Shown here piece after piece: positions 18,581 to 29,000 of a stretch of DNA of 45,987 nt (positions within the stretch are counted from its first letter, which is position 1; the number at the start of each line of letters is the position of its first letter). A program made the position numbers and the translations under genes. Source of the DNA: an uncultured Actinomycetes bacterium (GTDB lineage Bacteria; Actinomycetota; Actinomycetes; Nanopelagicales; Nanopelagicaceae); the NCBI GenBank assembly GCA_903821145.1, contig CAIJKC010000074.1:1-45987 (forward strand), in the 5' to 3' direction. The notes below the pieces were generated by a model. The model was not told the DNA's origin and did no database searches. It saw only the letters and a list, made by a program, of their open reading frames with translations.

Positions 18581-20614
18581 GTGAGCGAATCAAATACCGT
18601 TTTCCTGAAAAAAGTTCGCTCGGCTCTCGATGCTGCTGTTACTGCCATTGGCGGTGATGCCCGCGAGGGTCAGATCGAAATGGCAGAAGCTGTCGCCAAT
18701 GCCCTGGCAGATCGACATCACCTCTTGGTTCAGGCAGGAACAGGAACTGGAAAGTCACTTGCTTATCTTGTTCCAGCACTTGTGCACGGAAAGAAAGTTC
18801 TCGTTGCCACAGCAACTCTCGCCCTTCAACGCCAGCTCGTTGAGCGGGATCTGCCAAAAATAAAAGGTGCACTTGAGAAAGAGTTGGGTCGAGAGCTGAC
18901 CTTTGCTGTCTATAAAGGCGTCGGCAACTATGTCTGTCTGCAGAAGATGAATGCTGAAGGCAGTGACCCCGATGGTGAAGTGTTGATGGAGATCGGCGCA
19001 CTTGAAAAGGATGCGAAGCGGCTGCGGGCCTGGGTAGAGACACCTGGCGCATCAGGGGATCGTGATGATGCACCTGTTGTTGATCGCAGAGTCTGGCTTG
19101 CTAACAGCACCTCGGGTCGAGAGTGCATGGGGGCGGAGGAGTGTCCATTTGGATCGCGCTGCTTTGCCGTAAATGCCAAGGCAAAGGCCCAAACAGCCGA
19201 TGTTGTCGTCACAAACCACACCTTGCTTGCGATTGAGATCGTTGATTCTCATCCGATCCTGCCTGAGCGTGATGCGATTATTCTCGATGAGGCACATGAA
19301 TTTATGGACCGCACAACTCAAGCCGTGACTGAAGAGCTGACTGCTGGGCGAGTGGAGCGCGCGGCCAAGATGGCAAAGAAACATATGCCAGGCAAGGCTT
19401 CGATCGCTTTTAACAAGGCGGCAGATGAATTTGCTGAAGCACTGACCGACTATGCCAATGATGTTCGCTTAGATCCCACGAAGGCTGGTCGAATGCCGGA
19501 GCTTCCGGGCGCCCTTGAATCTCCCACTCGCAAGATCAAAGAGTCTGCCGCAGCGGTGATTGCACTGATCAATGCCGACTCTGAAATAATCGAACCAGAT
19601 TCACTTGCTGAGCGAGCACGCGTGAAGGGTGCGACTCAAGAAGTTCTCACGACAGCTACGAAATTATTAAAGCCTGGCCATGGCCAAGTCATGTGGTTTG
19701 AGCCGAACTTCTCAACGATCTATCTTGCCCCACTTCAAGTCTCATCAGTTCTTCGTGAAAATCTGCTGACACAAACCCCTGTGATCGCAACTTCCGCCAC
19801 ACTCTCGGTAGGCAAGTCATTTGATGCGATAGCAGCCTCCATTGGATTTGTTGTGAATAAGAATTCATCTGAGGATGAAGAGAGTGAGAGCTTTGAGGCG
19901 GGGAATATCGATCCAGCTAATGTTCAAATGCTCGATGTTGGCTCACCCTTCGACTTTGCCAACCAAGGGATGCTCTATCTGCCAAAACACATTCCAGAGC
20001 CAGGTCGTGATGGTCCAAGCATTGAGGCCCTCACCGAACTGGGTGAATTAGCTGAGGCTGCTGGTGGCAGAACCCTTGCTCTCTTTAGCTCCTGGCGCGG
20101 TGTTGAAATGGCAGATGAACATCTTCGCAAAGTCTTAAAGGAGTTGAATCTCCCCATCATTACGCAACGACGTGGTGATTCGGTAGGGCCACTTGTGGAC
20201 CGCTTTGCCCAAGATCCACGTTCTATTCTGTTGGGGACAATCTCACTCTGGCAAGGTATCGACGTCCCTGGTCCTTCCTGCACACTTGTCGTTATTGATC
20301 GCATTCCCTTTCCACGCCCCGATGAACCAGTGATGGCAGCTCGTGCAGCAGAAGCTGATGAAGCAGGTGGCAGCGGATTTATGCAGGTCTCACTTCCTCG
20401 CGCTGCACTCTTACTTGCTCAAGGGACAGGGCGTTTGATTCGTTCCATCGATGATCGGGGAGTGGTTGCGATCTTAGATTCACGCATTACCACCAAGCGC
20501 TACGGGTCAATCCTTCTGAACTCAATGCCACCATTCTGGCGAACGTCAGATTCTAAAATTATTAAAGAGTCACTTAAACGCTTAGATGCTCAGTTCACTC
20601 AAGAGGGCTTGTAG
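18581..20614 (+). CDS. DinG/XPD-type ATP-dependent DNA helicase
   Basis: Superfamily 2 iron-sulfur helicase of 677 residues that unwinds DNA 5' to 3' and is linked to repair and removal of R-loops. Walker A is GTGTGKS (Lys58), the DEAH box is at 236-239, and four cysteines between them (CLQ, then CMGAEECPFGSRC, about 123-200) fit the [4Fe-4S] cluster domain. NHTLL, SATLS and the C-terminal motif VI QGTGRLIRS are present. Starts with GTG immediately behind the DinB-like stop. No LexA box precedes it. Its last 33 bases overlap the convergent Nudix gene. Confidence 0.92.
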   Translation: MSESNTVFLKKVRSALDAAVTAIGGDAREGQIEMAEAVANALADRHHLLVQAGTGTGKSLAYLVPALVHGKKVLVATATLALQRQLVERDLPKIKGALEKELGRELTFAVYKGVGNYVCLQKMNAEGSDPDGEVLMEIGALEKDAKRLRAWVETPGASGDRDDAPVVDRRVWLANSTSGRECMGAEECPFGSRCFAVNAKAKAQTADVVVTNHTLLAIEIVDSHPILPERDAIILDEAHEFMDRTTQAVTEELTAGRVERAAKMAKKHMPGKASIAFNKAADEFAEALTDYANDVRLDPTKAGRMPELPGALESPTRKIKESAAAVIALINADSEIIEPDSLAERARVKGATQEVLTTATKLLKPGHGQVMWFEPNFSTIYLAPLQVSSVLRENLLTQTPVIATSATLSVGKSFDAIAASIGFVVNKNSSEDEESESFEAGNIDPANVQMLDVGSPFDFANQGMLYLPKHIPEPGRDGPSIEALTELGELAEAAGGRTLALFSSWRGVEMADEHLRKVLKELNLPIITQRRGDSVGPLVDRFAQDPRSILLGTISLWQGIDVPGPSCTLVVIDRIPFPRPDEPVMAARAAEADEAGGSGFMQVSLPRAALLLAQGTGRLIRSIDDRGVVAILDSRITTKRYGSILLNSMPPFWRTSDSKIIKESLKRLDAQFTQEGL

Positions 20615-21043
20615 CGCGGGCCACGATTTCGCAAAACTGGGATGCAGATTTTTGCTTGCAACCTCTTTGTAAGGAACCCACTCAACTTGCAGGGCTTCAT
20701 CGTTGACGTGGTGAGCTTCGACATCCTGATCAGCCTCGCAGATCACCGTCCAATACGCCCAATCGCCATGATCATCAACAAAGGTCTCAATCGGTCTAAT
20801 CAAATCTTTCTCTATGCCGCACTCTTCATGCGCCTCACGAGCGGCAGCATCAAAGATCTCTTCATGCGAATCGCGTGCACCTCCTGGAATACCCCAGGTA
20901 TCGCCATTATGAACCCACGGCGCACGGTGTTGAAGCAAGATCGACCCATCACGCACAAGCAAGAGGCCAGCTGCGCCATTGAGTCCCCAATGGCGGTTGC
21001 CACAGGAACATTCAATCCATCCATCACCATCACGCACAGCCAT
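20582..21043 (-). CDS. Nudix hydrolase
   Basis: Protein of 153 residues that should cleave a nucleoside diphosphate linked to another group. The Nudix box is complete (GGARDSHEEIFDAAA followed by REAHEECGI, about residues 54-77). The N-terminal CSCGNRHWGLNGAAGLLL resembles a zinc-ribbon-like start seen in several actinobacterial members. The substrate is not predictable. ATG lies six bases after TAGGTT (21050-21055), so the mRNA is probably leaderless. The 3' end overlaps the helicase gene by 33 bases in the opposite direction. Confidence 0.9.
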   Translation of the reverse strand: MAVRDGDGWIECSCGNRHWGLNGAAGLLLVRDGSILLQHRAPWVHNGDTWGIPGGARDSHEEIFDAAAREAHEECGIEKDLIRPIETFVDDHGDWAYWTVICEADQDVEAHHVNDEALQVEWVPYKEVASKNLHPSFAKSWPALQALLSELSI

Positions 21044-21049
21044 GATGCA

Positions 21050-21055
21050 AACCTA
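21050..21055 (-). promoter_or_regulatory. -10 box TAGGTT of the Nudix gene (leaderless)
   Basis: TAGGTT, six bases, ATG on the minus strand. Confidence 0.5.
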
Positions 21056-21119
21056 CCCCTTCTCGATGCGTTATCCACAGTGAAAAGATGCTCCGCTCTT
21101 CCGATAAGCGAAATCCTCT

Positions 21120-21125
21120 TACCCT
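21120..21125 (+). promoter_or_regulatory. -10 box TACCCT of the PKD gene (leaderless)
   Basis: TACCCT, six bases (CACCTA), GTG. It is divergent from the Nudix promoter, 64 bases away. Confidence 0.5.
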
Positions 21126-21131
21126 CACCTA

Positions 21132-21911
21132 GTGATTCGCGCCAAAGTCTCCGCAACGACTCTCTTTTTGATGGTCTTCTCGCTCTGCATTGCCATGCCA
21201 GAGCACGCTCCTGCATCACAGTGCACAAATAGTGTCTGCATTGATGTTCACACAGACCCAACTACCGGCAAGGTGATCATTGATGCGACCAAGGTTATTC
21301 CAGGCTCAACTCCAGCCCCCAAGCCCACGGTGAAGAGAACTCCTGGGCCACTACCCAAACCTTCTGTAAAGCCCACACCTAAGAGAAGTGTGAACCCAAC
21401 ACCTCGGCCTTATGTGAGGCATGTGCCGTACGTTTATCATCCACCTAAACCCAAACCGGCACAGACAATTGCCACACCCAAAGCCGTTGAGGCAGTCAAT
21501 TTGGCAGATCAAATCTCACAACTACTCCCGATGCGAAATATTTTTATTCAACCAGCCTCAGGAGTTATTGCCCAGATACCAACTTTTTTCTGGACTGATA
21601 CCAACGCGCTCTTCAGAACATCAACACAGATTTTAGGGGTCGCGGTCGGAGTGAATCTCAACCCCAGTTTCTACTGGCAATTTGGTGATGGCAGTTCAAA
21701 GATTTCAGACCAACCTGGACAAGCACTGCCTGATAAAACAATTGAACACACCTATAAGAAATCGGGCATCTACACAGTCACGCTAACGGTCTCCTGGCTG
21801 GGTACGTGGAGTGCAGGCGGGTACTCCTACCCGGTTACTGGCGGCGCGATTATTCAGACCTATGTCACGCGAGTAACTGTTGCGCCTGCACCAACCGTCT
21901 TTGGACATTAA
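21132..21911 (+). CDS. Secreted protein with Pro/Thr/Lys-rich linker and PKD domain
   Basis: Protein of 259 residues. A signal peptide (residues 1-28, MIRAKVSATTLFLMVFSLC to the PASQC region) is followed by a short cysteine-containing segment, a basic Pro/Thr/Lys-rich linker with repeated P-T/P-K units (about 55-110), and a C-terminal PKD fold (about 165-250) with the signature WQFGDGS and HTYKKSGIYTVTLTV. PKD domains mediate binding at the cell surface; there is no enzymatic domain. The start is GTG, six bases after TACCCT. The downstream DUF4192 gene begins 71 bases later on the same strand. Confidence 0.7.
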   Translation: MIRAKVSATTLFLMVFSLCIAMPEHAPASQCTNSVCIDVHTDPTTGKVIIDATKVIPGSTPAPKPTVKRTPGPLPKPSVKPTPKRSVNPTPRPYVRHVPYVYHPPKPKPAQTIATPKAVEAVNLADQISQLLPMRNIFIQPASGVIAQIPTFFWTDTNALFRTSTQILGVAVGVNLNPSFYWQFGDGSSKISDQPGQALPDKTIEHTYKKSGIYTVTLTVSWLGTWSAGGYSYPVTGGAIIQTYVTRVTVAPAPTVFGH

Positions 21912-21982
21912 CAAGAGGAAGATCTCCACAGCCACCGACTCCTTGCATGGCAGAGAGATCATCAAGGCGAGAACCTTCGCCT

Positions 21983-22987
21983 ATGACAACACTTACAAAC
22001 TCGCATGACTTATTAGCCGCAGTCCCATTTCTCATTGGCTATCACCCAGAAGACTCACTTGTGATTATCTCCATACGAGATAAGTCAGTGGGTGTAGCGA
22101 TGCGTATCGATTACCCCCAAGTCGCCGACCGAGAGCAGATAGAGTTACTCGTCTCACATATAGAAAAACACTCGTGCGACGGTGTCCTCATTGTCTCCTA
22201 CATCCCAGAACGTTGCACAAACCACAATGAAATTGGGAGAGCCTTGACTCAATCACTAGAGAACGCAGATATCAGCGTGCGAGAGAATCTAGAAGTTCGA
22301 GCCGGCCGCTGGCGCTCACTCATATGCGAGGATGAAAAGTGTTGCCCGCCGGGCGGTAATCAGTTGCCGGAATTTACTGACTCCACCATTACTGCTGAGC
22401 AAGTTGCCGATGGAGTTCCGCTTCCATTTTCGGGGGTAGCCGCTCTTAAAGCATCGCTCTATGCAAAGCAGCCATCACTGCCTCTTCTGGCTGCACTCTC
22501 TAGGGTCGAACCGATGGATTATTCCCATGCAAAAGTACAGAAGATGCAGCGCGAGGGCGCCCTTGCGGTCAAGAGACTAGTCAAAGAGTTCGCAGAGAAA
22601 GGTGTGGCAGTAGATGGTGATTTGGTGGCACTAGTCCTTGTTCGCCTACAAGATCTCCAGATTCGCGACTACGCCCTAGGAATGGCGACTGTGGAGAACC
22701 AAGAGACCCTTACATCACTATGGCGCTGGTGCACTTCGATTGCACCGCAGGGTTTTGCAGCAGCCCCGGCAACGCTCTACTCCGAGTTGATGTATGAAAA
22801 TGGGGAAGGTGCGATTGCCACACGTGCGCTCGAGCGGGCTCTGGACGATGTGCCGGATTATGCACTTGCCAAACTCCTGCGTAGGACCTTTGCCGCTGGT
22901 TGGGAGCCCTCTGCGTTTAGGCAAATGCGAAGTGAACTCCATCCAAAGATTTGTGAAGCGCTCTTTATGGAGGCCGGCGAGGAGTAG
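21983..22987 (+). CDS. DUF4192 family protein
   Basis: Protein of 334 residues of the actinobacterial family DUF4192. Typical is the N-terminal LLAAVPFLIGYHPEDSLVII. The middle contains CEDEKCCPPGG with three cysteines, a feature of the family. No membrane segment or known catalytic motif. ATG 21983 was chosen because it is where the family begins; an open frame upstream would overlap the PKD gene. AAGGCGA (21965-21971) is a weak ribosome site. Function unknown; ald follows on the same strand. Confidence 0.8.
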   Translation: MTTLTNSHDLLAAVPFLIGYHPEDSLVIISIRDKSVGVAMRIDYPQVADREQIELLVSHIEKHSCDGVLIVSYIPERCTNHNEIGRALTQSLENADISVRENLEVRAGRWRSLICEDEKCCPPGGNQLPEFTDSTITAEQVADGVPLPFSGVAALKASLYAKQPSLPLLAALSRVEPMDYSHAKVQKMQREGALAVKRLVKEFAEKGVAVDGDLVALVLVRLQDLQIRDYALGMATVENQETLTSLWRWCTSIAPQGFAAAPATLYSELMYENGEGAIATRALERALDDVPDYALAKLLRRTFAAGWEPSAFRQMRSELHPKICEALFMEAGEE

Positions 22988-23058
22988 GATGAATTCAAGA
23001 GCAGATCAAGTATCGGCATAAAGCATGTTGGGACTACTCAATGACGAGGAGATGCACA

Positions 23059-24138
23059 GTGATTGTTGGCGTGCCAAAAGAGATTAAGAACAATGAATCA
23101 CGGGTGGCGCTCACCCCAGCAGGCGCCCATTCACTAGCTGCCAGTCATACCGTTCTTGTTGAAAGTGGAGCAGGACTTGGATCTGCCATCACCGATGATC
23201 AATTTCGCAGCGCAGGTGCAACGATCGTTAATAGCGCTGAAGAGGTCTGGGAACGCTCTGATCTCATTTTGAAAGTAAAAGAGCCGATTGCAGTGGAATA
23301 TCCGCGGATGAGACGCAATCAAGTGATATTCACCTATCTCCACCTTGCAGCAGATAAAGAGTTAACTCTGGCTTTGATGGCTAGTGGGGTAACAGCAATT
23401 GCCTATGAGACCGTTGAAATTGGACGCACCCTGCCACTGCTAGCTCCGATGTCTGAGGTTGCAGGTCGGATGTCGATTCAAGTGGGCGCCACAGCACTTC
23501 AACGGCCTAATGGTGGCCGAGGAGTACTCCTGGGCGGCGTTCCTGGAGTTAAACCGGGGAAGGTTGTTATTTTGGGCGGGGGAGTTGCTGGCCTGAACGC
23601 GGCGGCGATGGCACATGGACTTCGTGCCGATGTTTCGATTCTTGATCTCAATCTCAATCGCCTTGCCGAGATCGACAATATTTTCAATGGTCAGGTTAAG
23701 ACAATTGCCTCATCAGCACATGCGATTGAAGAAGAGTTACTCGATGCCGATCTGGTGATTGGTTCAGTCTTGGTGCCAGGGGCTAAGGCACCGAAATTAG
23801 TGAGCGATTCGTTGGTCTCGCGAATGAAACCAGGATCAGTTCTCGTTGATATTGCGATCGATCAAGGTGGATGCTTTGAAGGTTCACATGCAACCACACA
23901 TGCTGACCCAACCTTTGCCGTGCATAACTCGCTCTATTACTGCGTGGCAAATATGCCAGGTGCGGTCCCTGCAACATCGACCTATGCTCTCTCCAATGCA
24001 ACAATCAAATACGCTCTCGCACTTGCCAATAAAGGCTGGGAGAGGGCGCTCAATGATGATGCTGCGCTAGCTGCTGGGCTCAATATTCACGAAGGCAAGA
24101 TTATGTATGCGGCAGTTGCGCAAGCACACGGGCTATAA
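23059..24138 (+). CDS. ald: Alanine dehydrogenase
   Basis: NAD-dependent reversible oxidative deamination of L-alanine to pyruvate and ammonia. The protein is 359 residues from GTG 23059; this start is preferred over an ATG at 23041 because GAGGAG (23046-23051) lies seven bases in front of it, inside the longer frame, and the family starts with VGVPKEIKNNE. Substrate residues are in RVALTP and in the HLAAD region; the nucleotide fold is GGGVAGLNAA, and the C-terminal part has VDIAIDQGGCFE and ANMPGAVPATST. It stands before glutamine synthetase, joining ammonia-releasing and ammonia-fixing steps. Confidence 0.93.
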   Translation: MIVGVPKEIKNNESRVALTPAGAHSLAASHTVLVESGAGLGSAITDDQFRSAGATIVNSAEEVWERSDLILKVKEPIAVEYPRMRRNQVIFTYLHLAADKELTLALMASGVTAIAYETVEIGRTLPLLAPMSEVAGRMSIQVGATALQRPNGGRGVLLGGVPGVKPGKVVILGGGVAGLNAAAMAHGLRADVSILDLNLNRLAEIDNIFNGQVKTIASSAHAIEEELLDADLVIGSVLVPGAKAPKLVSDSLVSRMKPGSVLVDIAIDQGGCFEGSHATTHADPTFAVHNSLYYCVANMPGAVPATSTYALSNATIKYALALANKGWERALNDDAALAAGLNIHEGKIMYAAVAQAHGL

Positions 24139-24183
24139 GAGCCACTTAACATTGATGTAACAATGCGCTGAGAGTGTATGCCT

Positions 24184-25488
24184 ATGAGTGATGAGATGAG
24201 TAAGCAAGAAGAGTTCGTTCTTCGTACCTTGGAAGAGCGCTCCATTCGCTTTGTGCGCTTGTGGTTCACCGATGTCCTCGGCTTCCTCAAGTCCGTGGCT
24301 ATTGCCCCGGCAGAGCTGGACTCAGCATTTGCTGAAGGCATTGGCTTTGATGGCTCTGCTATTGAGGGGTACGCCCGTATTACTGAGTCAGATATGTTGG
24401 CAAAGCCTGATGCTTCAACCTTTGCCATCTTGCCATGGCGAACAACAGCGCCAGGGGCAGCTCGTATGATCTGTGACATCACAATGCCTGATGGACGACC
24501 TTCTGAATCTGATCCTCGACAGGTCTTAAAGCGCACCCTCAGCCGCGCCGCGGAAATGGGTTTTACCTGTTACACACATCCTGAACTTGAATTCTTCCTC
24601 TTCAAAAATTCACCTGAAGCTGGCACTACTCCCATTCCCGTAGATCAGGGTGGCTATTTCGATCACACGCCCACAGCGATCGGCCAAGATTTCCGGCGCC
24701 AAGCAATCACCATGCTTGAGGCGATGGGTGTCTCTGTTGAGTTCTCCCACCATGAAGGCGCACCTGGCCAACAAGAGATTGATCTGCGTTACGCCGATGC
24801 ACTGAGTACTGCAGATAACATCATGACGGCACGGCACGTCATCAAAGAGGTGGCCCTTGATCAAGGTGTCCACGCATCCTTCATGCCAAAACCATTTACA
24901 GAGCATCCAGGTTCTGGCATGCATACTCACTTCTCACTCTTTAAGGGTGAAGCAAATGCCTTCCATCAGGAGGGTGCACCATTTGGTCTCTCCCCAGTGG
25001 GACGCTCCTTCATCGCAGGTATTCTCAAGCATGCACGAGAGTTCACTGCAATCACCAATCAATTTGTGAACTCCTATAAGCGAATCTCTGGCGAAGGTGA
25101 AGCACCAGCTTTCATCACCTGGGGTCATAATGATCGCTCTTCCCTTGTTCGCATTCCTGCCTATAAGCCTCTTAAGGAGAACTCGACCCGAGTTGAAGTG
25201 CGCTCACCAGATTCAGCATGCAACCCTTACCTCGCCTTCGCTGTGATCATTGCTGCAGGCCTTGAAGGAATCGAGGGGAAGTATGAACTCACGGATAATG
25301 CAGATCCGCAGGCGCTTCCCATGAACTTAGATGAGGCGATTAAGGCGATGGAGAGTTCTACGCTCGTTCGTCAGACGCTGGGGGAGCCAGTCTTTGAATA
25401 TGTGCTTCGTAATAAGCGCGCTGAGTGGACTGAGTACAGCAAGCAGGTCAGCGCCTACGAGATCGATCGATATTTGCCGATCCTGTAA
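24184..25488 (+). CDS. glnA: Type I glutamine synthetase, GlnA2-like (not adenylylated)
   Basis: Forms glutamine from glutamate, ammonia and ATP. About 434 residues, shorter than the main GlnA1 type (about 475). The N-terminal beta-grasp (RFVRLWFTDVLGFLKS), the loop FDGSAIEGY, metal ligands in HPELEFF, the ATP site GMHTHFSL and the NRSS-like region with RIP are clear. The adenylylation loop usual in the larger enzyme (NLYDLP) is absent, the region reading ALPMNLDEAI, so control by adenylylation is unlikely. Three in-frame ATGs (24178, 24184, 24196) are possible; GAGAG at 24170 best suits 24184, but mycobacterial GlnA2 aligns near 24196. The last codons contain the leuA -35 box. Confidence 0.92.
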   Translation: MSDEMSKQEEFVLRTLEERSIRFVRLWFTDVLGFLKSVAIAPAELDSAFAEGIGFDGSAIEGYARITESDMLAKPDASTFAILPWRTTAPGAARMICDITMPDGRPSESDPRQVLKRTLSRAAEMGFTCYTHPELEFFLFKNSPEAGTTPIPVDQGGYFDHTPTAIGQDFRRQAITMLEAMGVSVEFSHHEGAPGQQEIDLRYADALSTADNIMTARHVIKEVALDQGVHASFMPKPFTEHPGSGMHTHFSLFKGEANAFHQEGAPFGLSPVGRSFIAGILKHAREFTAITNQFVNSYKRISGEGEAPAFITWGHNDRSSLVRIPAYKPLKENSTRVEVRSPDSACNPYLAFAVIIAAGLEGIEGKYELTDNADPQALPMNLDEAIKAMESSTLVRQTLGEPVFEYVLRNKRAEWTEYSKQVSAYEIDRYLPIL

Positions 25489-25502
25489 AGCTGACTTAGA
25501 GT
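25474..25502 (+). promoter_or_regulatory. leuA leader promoter
   Basis: TTGCCG (25474-25479), 17-base spacer, TAGAGT (25497-25502). The leader-peptide ATG starts seven bases later, so the leader is probably translated from the very 5' end of the mRNA. The -35 box lies in the last codons of the glutamine synthetase gene. Confidence 0.75.
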
Positions 25503-25509
25503 TACTCCT

Positions 25510-25554
25510 ATGAAGCGCAGCCTCCTCCTTAGCTGCCGTGGCGGGGCCAAGTAA
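25510..25554 (+). CDS. leuL: leuA leader peptide (Leu-Leu-Leu)
   Basis: Fourteen codons reading M-K-R-S-L-L-L-S-C-R-G-G-A-K and a TAA stop. Three leucine codons in a row (CTC CTC CTT) in so short a frame, directly upstream of 2-isopropylmalate synthase and with its own promoter, mark it as a leucine-sensing leader. Slow translation when charged tRNA-Leu is scarce should change the folding of the following RNA. Leader-peptide control of leuA has been proposed for other Actinomycetota from comparative studies. Confidence 0.85.
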   Translation: MKRSLLLSCRGGAK

Positions 25555-25588
25555 CCGGTCCCCTCGCCGCGGGGTTTGGTGTTGCCGG
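25540..25588 (+). promoter_or_regulatory. Alternative hairpins of the leuA leader
   Basis: GGCGGGG (25540-25546, inside the leader frame) can pair with CCCC-tc-GCC (25560-25568). The same CCCC can instead pair with GGGG (25571-25574), with an outer CCGG/CCGG stem (25555-25558 with 25585-25588). The two folds exclude each other. No T-run follows, so the output may not be simple intrinsic termination. Confidence 0.65.
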
Positions 25589-25637
25589 TAAAGAACCCGA
25601 TACCCGCAGAAAGAACCGCACTCACCAGTCGCACTAA

Positions 25638-27371
<1,734 letters not shown>

Positions 27372-27378
27372 AGAGCAC

Positions 27379-27384
27379 TACCTT
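27379..27384 (+). promoter_or_regulatory. -10 box TACCTT of recO (leaderless)
   Basis: TACCTT, six bases (CTGAGG), GTG, just behind the leuA stop. Confidence 0.5.
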
Positions 27385-27390
27385 CTGAGG

Positions 27391-28122
27391 GTGGCGGTAT
27401 ATCGAGATCAAGCAGTTGTGCTTCGCACCCAGAAGTTAGGTGAAGCTGACCGCATCATTACTCTCCTTACCCGCGAGCATGGGCGAATTAAGGCGGTTGC
27501 AAAAGGTGTGAGACGAACAAAGTCTCGCTGGGGCGCACGCCTTGAGCCGGCCAGCCATGTCGATCTGCAACTCTATTCAGGTAAATCACTCGACACCGTG
27601 ACTCAAGCGGTCAGCATTGAGAACTTCGGTGATCGCCTGAGTGAGAATTACCAACATTGGACAGTTGCCAATGCCATCCTTGAATCGGCAGAGCGCTTTA
27701 CCCAAAATGAACATGAGCCGGCGCTGCAGCAATACCTCTTGATTACTGGGGCGCTGAAGGCTCTGGCCTACGAAAGCTATGACCCATCGTTGATCCTGGA
27801 TGCTTACATGCTGCGCTCGCTCTCGATAGCCGGGTATGCACCATCGCTGATGAACTGTTCAGTCTGCGATGCACCTGGCCCACACAAGTTCTTCTCACTC
27901 GTTGGTGGAGGATCGGTCTGCACTACCTGCAAGCCATCGGCTGCCCCAACGCCCGCTCCTGAATCACTGGCGCTCATGTCTGATCTGCTTTCAGGTGATT
28001 GGGTTTCGGCATCTCACTCCGAGCTTCGTCATCGCCGCGAGGCATCTGGATTGATCGCCGCCTATCTGCAATGGCACTTAGAAAGAGGTTTACGTTCACT
28101 TCCCTTGGTTGAGAGAATATAG
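27391..28122 (+). CDS. recO: DNA repair protein RecO
   Basis: Recombination mediator that works with RecR to load RecA on single strands. The 243 residues begin with the OB fold ([23 protein letters not shown]), followed by a helical domain and a zinc finger with CSVC and CTTC (about residues 153-190). GTG start, six bases after TACCTT. uppS follows two bases behind the stop, an actinobacterial arrangement. Confidence 0.93.
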   Translation: MAVYRDQAVVLRTQKLGEADRIITLLTREHGRIKAVAKGVRRTKSRWGARLEPASHVDLQLYSGKSLDTVTQAVSIENFGDRLSENYQHWTVANAILESAERFTQNEHEPALQQYLLITGALKALAYESYDPSLILDAYMLRSLSIAGYAPSLMNCSVCDAPGPHKFFSLVGGGSVCTTCKPSAAPTPAPESLALMSDLLSGDWVSASHSELRHRREASGLIAAYLQWHLERGLRSLPLVERI

Positions 28123-28124
28123 CT

Positions 28125-28892
28125 GTGGCCCAACGAAAAGTTCTTCCTCCACCTGCTCATCCCTCTGGAGTGAAGCCACCGCGCCTTAAAGCAGATCAGA
28201 TTCCAGCGCACGTTGCGCTTGTGATGGATGGCAATGGTCGATGGGCGAAAGAGCGCGGCTTACCGCGAACAGCAGGACATGAAGCCGGCGAAGCATCACT
28301 GCTCGATGTTCTGCACGGAGCCATTGAAATTGGCGTCAAAGAGATCAGCGCCTATGCATTCTCTACTGAGAATTGGCGACGATCACCTGAAGAGGTGAAA
28401 TTTCTTATGGGATTTAATCGTGAAGTCATTCGCAGGCGCCGGGATGAGATGAATGATTTAGGAGTTCGCATTAGGTGGGTCGGGAAAGAGAAGCGACTCT
28501 GGAAATCAGTCATCGCCGAACTTCACGAGGCAGAAGAGCTCACCGAGAAAAATAAAGTGCTCACATTGAATATGTGTGTGAACTATGGGGGACGAGCAGA
28601 GCTCGTTGATGCGACAACTGCTATTGCCAGAGAGGTAGCGCGCAGAAAGCTTAAGCCGGAGGAGATCACTGAGAAAGTTATCGCCCAGCATCTTTATAAC
28701 GCGCAGATGCGCGATGTCGATCTCTTCCTGAGATCATCGGGTGAGCAGCGGACCTCCAATTTCTTGCCTTGGCAATCTGTCTATGCAGAGATGGTCTTTA
28801 TGGATGTCTTGTGGCCAGATGTCGACCGCAGAACGCTCTGGAAGGCGATTGAAATCTATGCCGAACGCGAGCGTAGGTTCGGAAAGGCGTAA
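28125..28892 (+). CDS. uppS: Isoprenyl diphosphate synthase (cis-prenyltransferase, UppS type)
   Basis: Extends an allylic diphosphate with isopentenyl units in cis to give the lipid carrier of cell-wall synthesis. The 255 residues carry all family motifs: VMDGNGRWA (catalytic Asp), GHEAG, the [11 protein letters not shown] segment, and the late [15 protein letters not shown] and YAEMVF. The GTG start is two bases behind recO. Chain length of the product cannot be told. Confidence 0.95.
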   Translation: MAQRKVLPPPAHPSGVKPPRLKADQIPAHVALVMDGNGRWAKERGLPRTAGHEAGEASLLDVLHGAIEIGVKEISAYAFSTENWRRSPEEVKFLMGFNREVIRRRRDEMNDLGVRIRWVGKEKRLWKSVIAELHEAEELTEKNKVLTLNMCVNYGGRAELVDATTAIAREVARRKLKPEEITEKVIAQHLYNAQMRDVDLFLRSSGEQRTSNFLPWQSVYAEMVFMDVLWPDVDRRTLWKAIEIYAERERRFGKA

Positions 28893-29000
28893 CCTTCCTC
28901 CCGCGCGATTGGCGTAGTCAGAGTCAGATTGCGGGTAAAATTAGCAACCTTGCAGCCCGCAAGAAGAGTAAAAGCCGACAGCCAGCCGGAGGAGAAAATC

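Noticed and set aside
23041-23058. ATG at 23041 as start of ald
   Set aside because: The Shine-Dalgarno site GAGGAG lies within this extension, and the family begins with the residues coded from the GTG at 23059.
28893-29000. T-box riboswitch before glyS
   Set aside because: No T-box sequence (TGGN-ACC bulge core) or terminator hairpin recognised; only a strong ribosome site.
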